From assembly GCA_946482165.1 (NCBI GenBank), contig CAMLQS010000331.1:1-5717 (forward strand): a stretch of DNA of 5,717 bases. The letters are read 5' to 3'. Below the pieces are notes generated by a model. It was not told the DNA's origin, ran no database searches, and saw only the letters and a program-made list of their open reading frames with translations. The DNA comes from an uncultured Verrucomicrobiota bacterium (GTDB lineage: Bacteria; Verrucomicrobiota; Verrucomicrobiae; Opitutales; Opitutaceae). Shown piece after piece: positions 1-5,633 of this stretch (position 1 is the first letter of the stretch; each line of letters opens with the position of its first letter). The position numbers were made by a program, and so were the translations under genes.

Positions 1-565
1 GTGATGCCGCTGTACCAGAAGGCAGAGAAACCGCCTCGCCGCTTTGAATAAACGAAGTGGTCCGGGAACCCGCGTGGCTGGTGATCACCGTGCTGGAAAT
101 TGCTCCGAAATGGACGCTGACCGCGACCGGGCTCAGCGCGGGCAAATCAAACTCCAAGGGGTCCGAATAAAGCACGCCGCCGGGCGGGATGACCGCGCCG
201 GGCGCACCGCGGAAACGCAAGGCGCGGGAAGTGCCCGCAGCGATTTCTCCGGAGCCCGGCGAGCCGGCCGCGCGGGCGAGCCCCGCGGCCTGGATCTCAA
301 CGGGAGAGCTGCCGTAGGCGTTGGTGAAACGGAAACGCACCAAGCCGCCTCCGACGGAAACGCGCACGAATTGACGGAGCGTGTTGTGCGCAAGCGGCGA
401 AGGCGGCAGGTTGTCCGTGCTCGTGGATTGCGGCGCGGTGGTCCACGTCGTGACCCAACGGCCATCCGCCGCGCGGGAGAGAAGCGGAGCCAGCAAAAGC
501 AGCGTCCAGATGCCCAGAAAGGAAAAGCGGCATGGAAATCGCACGGAGGAAAAAACAAAGCGCAT
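1..565 (-). CDS. Secreted SGNH/GDSL hydrolase (XynE-like esterase), N-terminal part, cut by window edge
   Basis: The frame is open from ATG 565 to base 1, giving 188 residues with the stop and the catalytic block beyond the window. Residues 1-33 form a signal peptide: an Arg-rich start, the hydrophobic stretch LGIWTLLLLAPLL, and a likely cut near SRAA. The mature start, RWVTTWTTAPQ, is the W-x-x-T-W-x-x-A-P-Q opening of SGNH hydrolases similar to Prevotella XynE. It is followed by the family's N-terminal beta-domain signatures: TLRQFVRVSVGGGLVRFRF at 62-80, TNAYGSSPVEIQAAGLA near 81-97, YSDPLEFDLP near 133-142 and ITSHAGSRTTSFIQ at 161-174. The family normally carries its GDS nucleophile block after this region, so activity cannot be judged here. 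Such enzymes are extracytoplasmic carbohydrate or aryl esterases; a xylan-deacetylating role is inferred from the GH43 and CE1-type neighbours. The start lies 17 nt after the stop of the repeat-protein gene on the same strand, so the two are probably cotranscribed. No clear Shine-Dalgarno sequence is present. Confidence 0.87.
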   Translation of the reverse strand, partial: MRFVFSSVRFPCRFSFLGIWTLLLLAPLLSRAADGRWVTTWTTAPQSTSTDNLPPSPLAHNTLRQFVRVSVGGGLVRFRFTNAYGSSPVEIQAAGLARAAGSPGSGEIAAGTSRALRFRGAPGAVIPPGGVLYSDPLEFDLPALSPVAVSVHFGAISSTVITSHAGSRTTSFIQSGEAVSLPSGTAAS

Positions 566-582
566 GGCAGTCGGCAAAGAAT

Positions 583-3204
583 TCAAGGGTTCGAACGCAG
601 ACGGAAAAAACGGCGCGGCACGCCTTGAAGAATCTCCGTGTAGGTCAAGCGCCCGCCGGCGTCGGCCGGCGCGGTAAGAACCGCCTGCCACGACCCCGGA
701 GCAGCCAGATCGGAAGTGGCCTCGACGGCATAGTTGGAGAAGGGCCCTCCCCTTCCGGTCACCGTCAGCGTCGGCGCGCCGCCGCCGAGGGATGCGGCCG
801 CGATCTCGATCGACAGCGGCAATGGGATCGCGAACACCACTCCGGTGCCGCCCGGCCCTCCGGCGACAGCCGTGCCGTAGAGCGTGTCACCCGCCCTCAG
901 CAGCTCCGCCACGGGATAGGCGCCGCGTGCGTTCAGCCCCTCCGCTTCGAGCGGTTCGAAGTGGTGCAGCGTGCGCAAAGCCGGATCGGTGACATCGAGC
1001 GAAAAAACCACGCCCGTGCCGCCCGCTCCGCCGGCCGACGCGACGCCGTAGAGCAGATTGCCCGAGGCCGTCAGTCGTCCGACCGCGGCCGCCCCGTCCG
1101 CGTTGGCGCCCGTGGCCGGGTCCGGTTTCGAAAACTCGTGCAGCACCGAAAAAGCGCTTCCGCTCGTCGAGACGGAGTAGACTATCCCCCGCCCCCCGCC
1201 GCCTCCACCGAGCGTGGCTCCGTGCAGGCGACCTCCGATGAGAACGCCCCCGTTGCAGGGGAATGCGCCGCCCGCGTTGGTTGCGGTCGCCGCGTCCAAG
1301 GGGCCGAAGGCGTGCAACACCGAGTAGCCCGTGCCCGAGGTCGCCAACGAAAAGACGACGCCTGTCCCGCCCGGCCCTCCGGCGGCGGCGACTCCATAAA
1401 GCGTGGAGCCCGAGGCGATCAACCCGCCGCAAGGCTGGGCGCCGTCGTCGTTGTATCCGGTTATCGGCGACACGGCGCCAAACTCCTTCAGCACGGCGAA
1501 CCCGGTCCCGTCCACGTTGAGCGAAAACACCACGCCCTGCCCGTTCGCCCCGCCCAGCGCGGTCGCGCCGTAGAGCGTGGAGCCCGACAGCAGCAGCGGG
1601 CCGACCGGCGCCGCGCCGCCGGCGTTGAGTCCGGTGTGGGCCGCGAGGGCGGCGAAGTTGCGCAGAACCACGATCGCCCCGTCGGCGCCCCGCCGGAACA
1701 CGGTGCCGGTGCCACTCGCTCCGCCCGTCTGCGAAACGCCGTAGAACACGCCTCCGGCGCCAGGCGTCAGCCCGCCGTGCGGCCGGCCGGGCCCGATCTC
1801 GGCCGGAAGCGTGTTGGCGACCGCGAAAGATTCCCCGTCGGCGCCGACTTTGTAGATCGTGCCCGCCCCCTGGAGGCCGCCGCCGGAGGCCACGCCCCAG
1901 AGCAGGCCATCTTGCATCACGAGCCCCGACGCCGGCCCGGCGCCTTCGTGGTTCGTCGCCTTATAGGGTTCGTCGAAACGGTGCAGCGCCACGCCGTCGG
2001 CGCCGGCGTAGCTCTCCGTCGGAGGGCGCTCCGGCAAGAGGCCCGACTCGAGCTCCGCGACAGTAAGCGGGACGTCGGCGGGCGCGAAGGCGAACTTGTC
2101 GATGGAGAACCCGTCTTCGCGTGATCCCATCTGAAAAGTCTGCGTAAGCGCACCCTCGCCGACGGTGAAGAAGGTGCCGAATTTGACCCATTTCCAGACT
2201 TGGGACCCCGCCGAGCCTCCGCCCACCACGATCTGGTCCGAGGCGCCGGTATAGCCGGTATCGACCAACCCCGAGAGCACCGCCACCCAGTTGGAGCCGG
2301 TCGTCGGCGATTTCGCTCCGAAGCTCGACGCGTAGAAGAAGCTGTCGTCGCCAAACGTGCCCGGCCCCACATGGACGCGGACGTAGAGTTGATAGATATC
2401 GGCCGCGGGGAATTGAATCGAGTAACTGGCCACGCGCGCCGCCGAGCCCGGCGTGGACCCGGTGTTGTTCGTCGTGGGCGAAATCGCCATCGCGCCCGCC
2501 ACGGTGGAAACCAAGTATTCCGAACCGAGGGAGCCGGATTCCGCCTCGACCAGCGGAAAGGTCGCGCCGCTCGAGCCGCCGTCGATGGCCGACACGCGCA
2601 GGCCGTTGACAAAAACATTGGGCAAGCCGCCCGAGCCGCCGGCCGCCCCGGCGCCAGTCAGCCGGATCACCCCGGAGGCATCGGCTTGGGCGGTAAGCAC
2701 CGCGGCATAATTGGCCAGACTCGATGGAGCGGACGACGTCGTTCCATCGAAAGAACTGGTCGCGCTGTTCCCCGTGACGGCATCGGTCCACACGGCCGAG
2801 CGAGTTCCGGTCGATGAAAAGTCAAAGCCCCAGATCTCGATCATGTATTCGGTGTCGGCGCCGAAACCCGACAGCGTGACCGTCGCCTGCGCGCCGCCGA
2901 CCGTGCTGTTCGCGACAAACCAGAAATCCCGCCACATCGTCGCGTCGGCCGGGAACTGGGCGCTGTTGCGATCCCGATCCTGCCCGTCGCCCGTCGTCGA
3001 CAACGTCAGGCTATGCACGCCGTCGCCGCCGCTGATCGTGTCCGCATTGTCGGACACCCCGGTGACACCCACCCAGCCCGCGGCCACCGGAGAAACGCCG
3101 ACGTTGTCGGTGACATCGAATTGCACGATGGCCGCCGAGACGGACGACACCGCCGATAGCAGGCCAAAACGGAGGAGCGGGAAATTGAGGCGAGGGAGGC
3201 TCAT
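583..3204 (-). CDS. Secreted multidomain protein with CBM-like domain and seven GloVer repeats
   Basis: This is an 873-aa protein. The frame is open upstream to 3396, but ATG 3204 is chosen because it starts a clean signal peptide (MSLPRLNFPLLRFGLLSAVS..., cut near SVSAA, residues 21-25); longer starts put Arg/Pro-rich sequence in front. Domains seen: a beta-sandwich-like region at about 26-206 ending LPNVFVNGLRVSA; a carbohydrate-binding-like domain (CBM6/35 style) at about 217-376 with VEAESGSLG, the Y-x-L-Y-V-R-V strand, GDDSFFY, WKWVKFG and DGFSIDKFAF; seven repeats of about 57 residues at 406-795 with the core LYG(V/A)..GG..G.GVVFSL...VLH.F; and a C-terminal beta domain at about 798-873 (YAVEATSDL ... 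FFRLR) typical of verrucomicrobial exported proteins. The repeats match the Gloeobacter/Verrucomicrobia family, probably a beta-propeller. No catalytic motif is recognised. A polysaccharide-binding or scaffolding role is inferred from the CBM-like domain and neighbouring enzymes. It heads a unit with the downstream GDSL esterase. Unlike many relatives, it lacks a PEP-CTERM tail. Confidence 0.88.
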   Translation of the reverse strand: MSLPRLNFPLLRFGLLSAVSSVSAAIVQFDVTDNVGVSPVAAGWVGVTGVSDNADTISGGDGVHSLTLSTTGDGQDRDRNSAQFPADATMWRDFWFVANSTVGGAQATVTLSGFGADTEYMIEIWGFDFSSTGTRSAVWTDAVTGNSATSSFDGTTSSAPSSLANYAAVLTAQADASGVIRLTGAGAAGGSGGLPNVFVNGLRVSAIDGGSSGATFPLVEAESGSLGSEYLVSTVAGAMAISPTTNNTGSTPGSAARVASYSIQFPAADIYQLYVRVHVGPGTFGDDSFFYASSFGAKSPTTGSNWVAVLSGLVDTGYTGASDQIVVGGGSAGSQVWKWVKFGTFFTVGEGALTQTFQMGSREDGFSIDKFAFAPADVPLTVAELESGLLPERPPTESYAGADGVALHRFDEPYKATNHEGAGPASGLVMQDGLLWGVASGGGLQGAGTIYKVGADGESFAVANTLPAEIGPGRPHGGLTPGAGGVFYGVSQTGGASGTGTVFRRGADGAIVVLRNFAALAAHTGLNAGGAAPVGPLLLSGSTLYGATALGGANGQGVVFSLNVDGTGFAVLKEFGAVSPITGYNDDGAQPCGGLIASGSTLYGVAAAGGPGGTGVVFSLATSGTGYSVLHAFGPLDAATATNAGGAFPCNGGVLIGGRLHGATLGGGGGGRGIVYSVSTSGSAFSVLHEFSKPDPATGANADGAAAVGRLTASGNLLYGVASAGGAGGTGVVFSLDVTDPALRTLHHFEPLEAEGLNARGAYPVAELLRAGDTLYGTAVAGGPGGTGVVFAIPLPLSIEIAAASLGGGAPTLTVTGRGGPFSNYAVEATSDLAAPGSWQAVLTAPADAGGRLTYTEILQGVPRRFFRLRSNP
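820..1989 (-). repeat. Seven tandem GloVer (TIGR03803-like) protein repeats
   Basis: These encode residues 406-795 of the 873-aa protein. Core motifs start near residues 435, 487, 544, 602, 660, 718 and 775, so the spacing is 52, 57, 58, 58, 58 and 57 residues. Each core reads roughly L-Y-G-(V/A/T)-x-x-x-G-G-x-x-G-x-G-(V/T)-(V/I)-(F/Y) and is followed, except in the last unit, by a strand with consensus (V/T)-L-(H/K/R)-x-F. The DNA copies have diverged, so this is an old protein repeat rather than a recent expansion. The first unit (LWGVASGGG, IYKVGAD) and the second (FYGVSQTGG) differ most. The count and regularity suggest seven propeller blades. Confidence 0.85.
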
Positions 3205-3213
3205 GGTGGACGG

Positions 3214-3252
3214 CGCTCGAAGCGGAAAGTTCCGCCGCAAGCGAAGCGGCGG
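3214..3252 (-). promoter_or_regulatory. Overlapping inverted repeats in the leader of the repeat-protein gene
   Basis: Just upstream of ATG 3204 there are three dyads. One has 7-bp arms at 3232-3238 (CCGCCGC) and 3246-3252 (GCGGCGG) with a 7-nt loop. The second is a perfect palindrome, GCGGAA-AG-TTCCGC, at 3222-3235. The third has 4-bp arms at 3214-3217 and 3221-3224. The first two share bases 3232-3235, so in RNA they could not form together. They could be a transcript structure affecting translation of the weak-SD start, or a protein-binding site. No T-tract follows in the minus-strand reading direction, so a simple intrinsic terminator is unlikely. The symmetry is directly visible; the function is inferred. 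Confidence 0.4.
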
Positions 3253-3359
3253 CACCATCCCTGCGAAAGGACCAAACCGGCCGCCATACCGGCGCTGCGC
3301 TAAAAGTAGACTCGGGGGTTCCGCGCCAAAGATTCTCGCCCCGCCTCGGCTAGGGTGTT

Positions 3360-3377
3360 TTCCCCTGGCTTCCCCTG
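3360..3377 (+). repeat. Tandem TTCCCCTG repeat at 10-bp period in the divergent promoter region
   Basis: TTCCCCTG occurs at 3360-3367 and again at 3370-3377 (CAGGGGAA twice on the minus strand). The copies are exactly one helical turn apart, so both would lie on the same DNA face. The pair sits between the two divergent genes, about 80-97 bp before the GH43 start and just upstream of a possible promoter. This geometry is typical of direct-repeat activator sites such as those used by AraC-type regulators, but no regulator gene is in the window. The repeat is seen; the role is inferred. Confidence 0.4.
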
Positions 3378-3397
3378 CGAACAGCGGCTCTGGCAAA

Positions 3398-3406
3398 TGT
3401 TAGACT
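3398..3406 (+). promoter_or_regulatory. Possible extended -10 promoter element for the GH43 gene
   Basis: TGTTAGACT fits an extended -10 pattern (TGn followed by TAGACT, four of six matches to TATAAT). No good -35 hexamer lies 16-19 bp upstream, which suits an extended -10 or activator-dependent promoter next to the tandem repeat at 3360-3377. Transcription would start near 3413, giving a leader of about 44 nt that includes the palindrome at 3423-3435 and the Shine-Dalgarno sequence at 3445-3449. This is weak evidence from pattern alone, and sigma-factor preferences of the host are unknown. Confidence 0.22.
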
Positions 3407-3418
3407 CGCGTGGCTTTT

Positions 3419-3438
3419 GACCCAGGTCCGACCTGACC
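3419..3438 (+). promoter_or_regulatory. Palindrome and half-site cluster upstream of GH43, candidate operator
   Basis: CAGGTC-C-GACCTG at 3423-3435 is a perfect 13-bp odd palindrome. It is embedded in a run of four half-sites: GACC at 3419-3422, GGTC at 3425-3428, GACC at 3430-3433 and GACC at 3435-3438. The cluster ends 6 nt before the GH43 Shine-Dalgarno sequence. A repressor bound here could block transcription or translation initiation, as expected for a substrate-inducible glycosidase gene. Alternatively it may fold as a small RNA hairpin. The symmetry is seen directly; the regulator is unknown. Confidence 0.4.
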
Positions 3439-3444
3439 ATAATC

Positions 3445-3449
3445 AGGAG
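3445..3449 (+). promoter_or_regulatory. Shine-Dalgarno site of the GH43 gene
   Basis: AGGAG lies 7 nt before ATG 3457, which is ideal spacing and fixes the GH43 start. It is the only convincing Shine-Dalgarno sequence in the window; the repeat-protein, GDSL and CE1-type genes lack an obvious one. Confidence 0.75.
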
Positions 3450-3456
3450 CCCAATC

Positions 3457-4443
3457 ATGAGCTTAGCAGACACCCCTCTGATCACCCACATTTATACGGC
3501 GGACCCATCCGCCCATGTGTTTGAGGGGAAGCTGTATATCTACCCGTCCCATGATCGGGAATCGAACATCCCGGACAACGACTTCGGCGACCAGTATGAC
3601 ATGGCCGACTACCATGTCTTCTCCATGGATGATCCTGCGGGCAAAGTGACGGATCACGGCGTTGTGCTTTCTCTGAAAGACGTGCCGTGGGCGACGAAAC
3701 AACTCTGGGCGCCGGACGCCGCCGCCAAGAACGGGCGCTACTACCTGTATTTTCCCGCGCGGGACAAAAACAACGTGTTCCGCATCGGGGTCGCGGTCGG
3801 AGACCGCCCTTACGGACCTTTCCGCGCGGAACCCGCTCCCATCGCGGGCAGCTACAGCATCGATCCGTGCTGTTTTGTGGATACGGACGGCAAAGCCTAC
3901 CTGTCCTTCGGCGGCCTGTGGGGCGGGCAACTCCAACACTGGCGGGGCAACGCGCACGATCCGAAAAGCACGGAGCCCATCGGCGAACATCCCGCCCTCT
4001 GCCCCCGCATCGCCGAACTCGCTCCGGACATGAAATCGTTCCAGGGTCCCGTGCGCGAGTTGGTCATTCTCGATGAGAACGGCGGGCCGCTGCGGGCCGA
4101 CGACCATGGGCGCCGTTTTTTCGAAGCGGCCTGGATGCACAAGCGAAACGGCGTCTACTATTTTTCCTACTCCACCGGCAACACGCACTACCTCGCCTAC
4201 GCGACCTCGAACAATCCCTTCGGCCCCTTCACCTACGCCGGCAAGCTGCTCGATCCCGTCGTCGGCTGGACGACGCATCACTCCATCGTCGAGTTCAAGG
4301 GGAAGTGGTATTTGTTCCACCACGACTCCAGCCTTTCCGGAGGGCTCAATCACCTCCGCTGCATCAAGGTGAAGGAGCTCGTCTACGACGCGAAAGGCCG
4401 CATGCAGGTCCTGATCCCCGATCCGATAACCTGCGTTGCATAA
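3457..4443 (+). CDS. Glycoside hydrolase family 43 (beta-xylosidase / alpha-L-arabinofuranosidase type), cytoplasmic
   Basis: This is a complete 328-aa enzyme with the single five-bladed GH43 propeller and no appended module. It opens with PLITHIYTADPSAHVFEGK, where D16 is the expected general base. WAPDAA at 84-89 is the common GH43 motif. SIDPCCFVDTDGKAY at 134-148 carries D136, the expected pKa modulator. FFEAAWMHKR at 221-230 carries E223, the expected acid. WTTHHSIVEFKGKWY at 271-285 supplies the conserved His near the propeller centre. All three catalytic carboxylates are therefore present. There is no signal peptide, so it should act in the cytoplasm on imported xylo- or arabinoxylo-oligosaccharides, releasing xylose or arabinose by inversion. 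Motifs cannot decide between the two activities. The start is supported by AGGAG 7 nt upstream. The gene is divergent from the repeat-protein unit and followed by a secreted esterase. Its first 200 bp are less GC-rich (about 52% in 3481-3540) than the neighbouring genes. Confidence 0.94.
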   Translation: MSLADTPLITHIYTADPSAHVFEGKLYIYPSHDRESNIPDNDFGDQYDMADYHVFSMDDPAGKVTDHGVVLSLKDVPWATKQLWAPDAAAKNGRYYLYFPARDKNNVFRIGVAVGDRPYGPFRAEPAPIAGSYSIDPCCFVDTDGKAYLSFGGLWGGQLQHWRGNAHDPKSTEPIGEHPALCPRIAELAPDMKSFQGPVRELVILDENGGPLRADDHGRRFFEAAWMHKRNGVYYFSYSTGNTHYLAYATSNNPFGPFTYAGKLLDPVVGWTTHHSIVEFKGKWYLFHHDSSLSGGLNHLRCIKVKELVYDAKGRMQVLIPDPITCVA

Positions 4444-4715
4444 AAACGCCCCCGTCTCCGGCGGCGCGGAAGGAACCGGCCGTCGACGCGCAAAAGGCCC
4501 TGAAGCCACGGGCGTCACCGCTTCTCATTCCGGAAAAGAACGCCGGACGAGACGAGATTTCAGATCACTGACCGGACCGGCTCTCCTCCTCGCCCCGCCA
4601 CCCGGTCCTGCGACGCATTAGGCCACGGCAACGTCATCGAACGAACCGTGATTTGATATCGACCGAGCCGGTTTCGCGAGACGCCGCTCTCCTCGTGAGC
4701 TATACCGATCCCCTC
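4444..4715 (+). other. Intergenic gap between GH43 and esterase, no gene seen
   Basis: These 272 bases hold no convincing coding frame, RNA gene or T-tailed hairpin. Short GC self-complementary words such as CCGG recur but form no strong stem. TTGATA at 4653-4658 could serve as a -35 hexamer but has no matching -10 at the usual distance, and TATACC at 4701-4706 lacks a -35. The gap leaves open whether the esterase is read through from GH43 or has its own promoter. Confidence 0.5.
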
Positions 4716-5633
4716 ATGTCGCCACTACCCCTCCGCCGCGTTTTCATTTCCTTCCTCATTCCCCTCGCCACCTCCGGGCGCGCACAGGATTCGTCCGCTC
4801 CCCTCTCTTCGCCCAATCCAAAGCCGACGGCGCCCGACCGCGTGTCCGCCGCCCCCTCCGACCGGCTCTTCCCCGACGCGCCCGCCGGATTCAATAGCCC
4901 GCGCGCCGACATCCCCCGCGGCACCCTCGAACTTTTCGAATACGACTCCTCCGTCACCGGCACTCGGCGCCGCGCCAACGTTTACCTTCCGCCCGGCTAC
5001 TCCGCCGAAAAGAAGTTTCCCGTTCTCTACCTGCTGCACGGCATCGGCGGCGACGAGACGGAGTGGGTCCGCTACGCATCCCCCCACGTGCTCCTCGACA
5101 ACCTGATGGCCGATGGAAAAGCCACGCCGATGATCGTCGTCATTCCCAACGGCCGCGCCCTCGCCGACGACCGGCCGACCGGCGACATCTTCGCCCGCGA
5201 GAAAGTCGCCGGATTCGCCGCCTTCGAGCGCGACCTCCTGGAGCATCTCATCCCCGCCGTGCAGGCCAGGTATTCAACCTTCGATGACGCCGCGCACCGC
5301 GGCATCGCCGGGCTCTCCATGGGTGGCGGACAGACGCTGAATTTCGGCCTGGGCCATCTCGATACCTTCGCATGGATCGGCGCTTTCTCCGCCGCTCCCA
5401 ATACCAAGCCCGACTCGGCCTTGCTTCCCGCACCCGCAGCCGCCCGCGAGCGGATAAAGCTCCTCTATCTTTCCTGCGGTAACAAAGACGGCCTCATGAA
5501 CGTCTCCCGGCGCGTCCACACGCTGCTCAAGGAAAACGAGGTGCCCCACCTCTGGAACGTCGACGACTTCGGACACGATCCCGCCCACTGGAGCGGCAAT
5601 CTCCATCATTTCCTCCAACGCATCTTCCGCTAA
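4716..5633 (+). CDS. Secreted esterase, Esterase_D / CE1-like (feruloyl or acetyl-xylan esterase type)
   Basis: This is a 305-aa alpha/beta-hydrolase with an intact catalytic set. ATG 4716 is chosen over the in-frame TTG at 4653 because it starts a signal peptide (MSPLPLRRVFISFLIPLATS, cut near GRAQ, residues 21-24). A Pro/Ser-rich linker at about 25-65 is followed by the catalytic domain at about 68-305. The strand ANVYLPPGYS at 87-96 leads to YLLHGIGGDETEW at 105-117 with the HGIGG oxyanion-hole loop. GLSMGGG at 199-205 carries the nucleophile S201. SCGNKDGL at 253-260 carries the probable acid D258. FGHDPAHW at 285-292 carries H287. The motif order matches XynZ/XynY-type feruloyl esterases and related enterochelin-esterase-like proteins. 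With a signal peptide beside a GH43 gene, removal of feruloyl or acetyl esters from hemicellulose outside the cytoplasm is the best guess; the acyl group is not determined by sequence. There is no good Shine-Dalgarno sequence and no fused CBM. Confidence 0.9.
   Translation: MSPLPLRRVFISFLIPLATSGRAQDSSAPLSSPNPKPTAPDRVSAAPSDRLFPDAPAGFNSPRADIPRGTLELFEYDSSVTGTRRRANVYLPPGYSAEKKFPVLYLLHGIGGDETEWVRYASPHVLLDNLMADGKATPMIVVIPNGRALADDRPTGDIFAREKVAGFAAFERDLLEHLIPAVQARYSTFDDAAHRGIAGLSMGGGQTLNFGLGHLDTFAWIGAFSAAPNTKPDSALLPAPAAARERIKLLYLSCGNKDGLMNVSRRVHTLLKENEVPHLWNVDDFGHDPAHWSGNLHHFLQRIFR

Noticed and set aside
532..2124. Long plus-strand open frame (530 codons) opposite the repeat-protein gene
   Set aside because: It is a GC-rich antisense frame: Arg/Gly/Ala-heavy, with no domain, and it overlaps a well-supported secreted protein with recognisable repeats. 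Its length is explained by codon bias of the minus-strand gene.
3350..3385. Minus-strand AGGGGAAGCCAGGGGAAAAC considered as a fragment of a cobalamin-type riboswitch
   Set aside because: Only a short resemblance to the AGCCAGG box is seen. The remaining conserved boxes and stems could not be found, and the similarity is better explained by the tandem 8-bp repeat.
3205..3396. Longer N-terminus for the repeat protein, starting at 3396 or at Met 3258
   Set aside because: The extra residues are Arg/Pro-rich and would bury the signal peptide. ATG 3204 gives a normal exported start. If the longer start were real, the leader hairpins would be coding sequence.
3417..3445. TTGACC - 17 bp - TAATCA as a sigma70-like promoter for GH43
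   Set aside because: Hexamers and spacing look good, but transcription would begin near 3452, after the strong AGGAG site at 3445-3449, so the Shine-Dalgarno sequence would be left out of the mRNA.
3463..4518. Long minus-strand open frame (351 codons) opposite GH43
   Set aside because: It is the antisense shadow of a gene with all GH43 catalytic residues; the translation has no recognisable family.
4436..4621. Small 61-codon plus-strand frame after GH43
   Set aside because: It overlaps the GH43 end, has no ribosome-binding site, and has Arg/Pro/Gly-rich composition typical of random GC-rich frames.
4653..4715. TTG start at 4653 for the CE1-like esterase
   Set aside because: It adds 21 charged or polar residues ahead of a good signal peptide that begins at ATG 4716.
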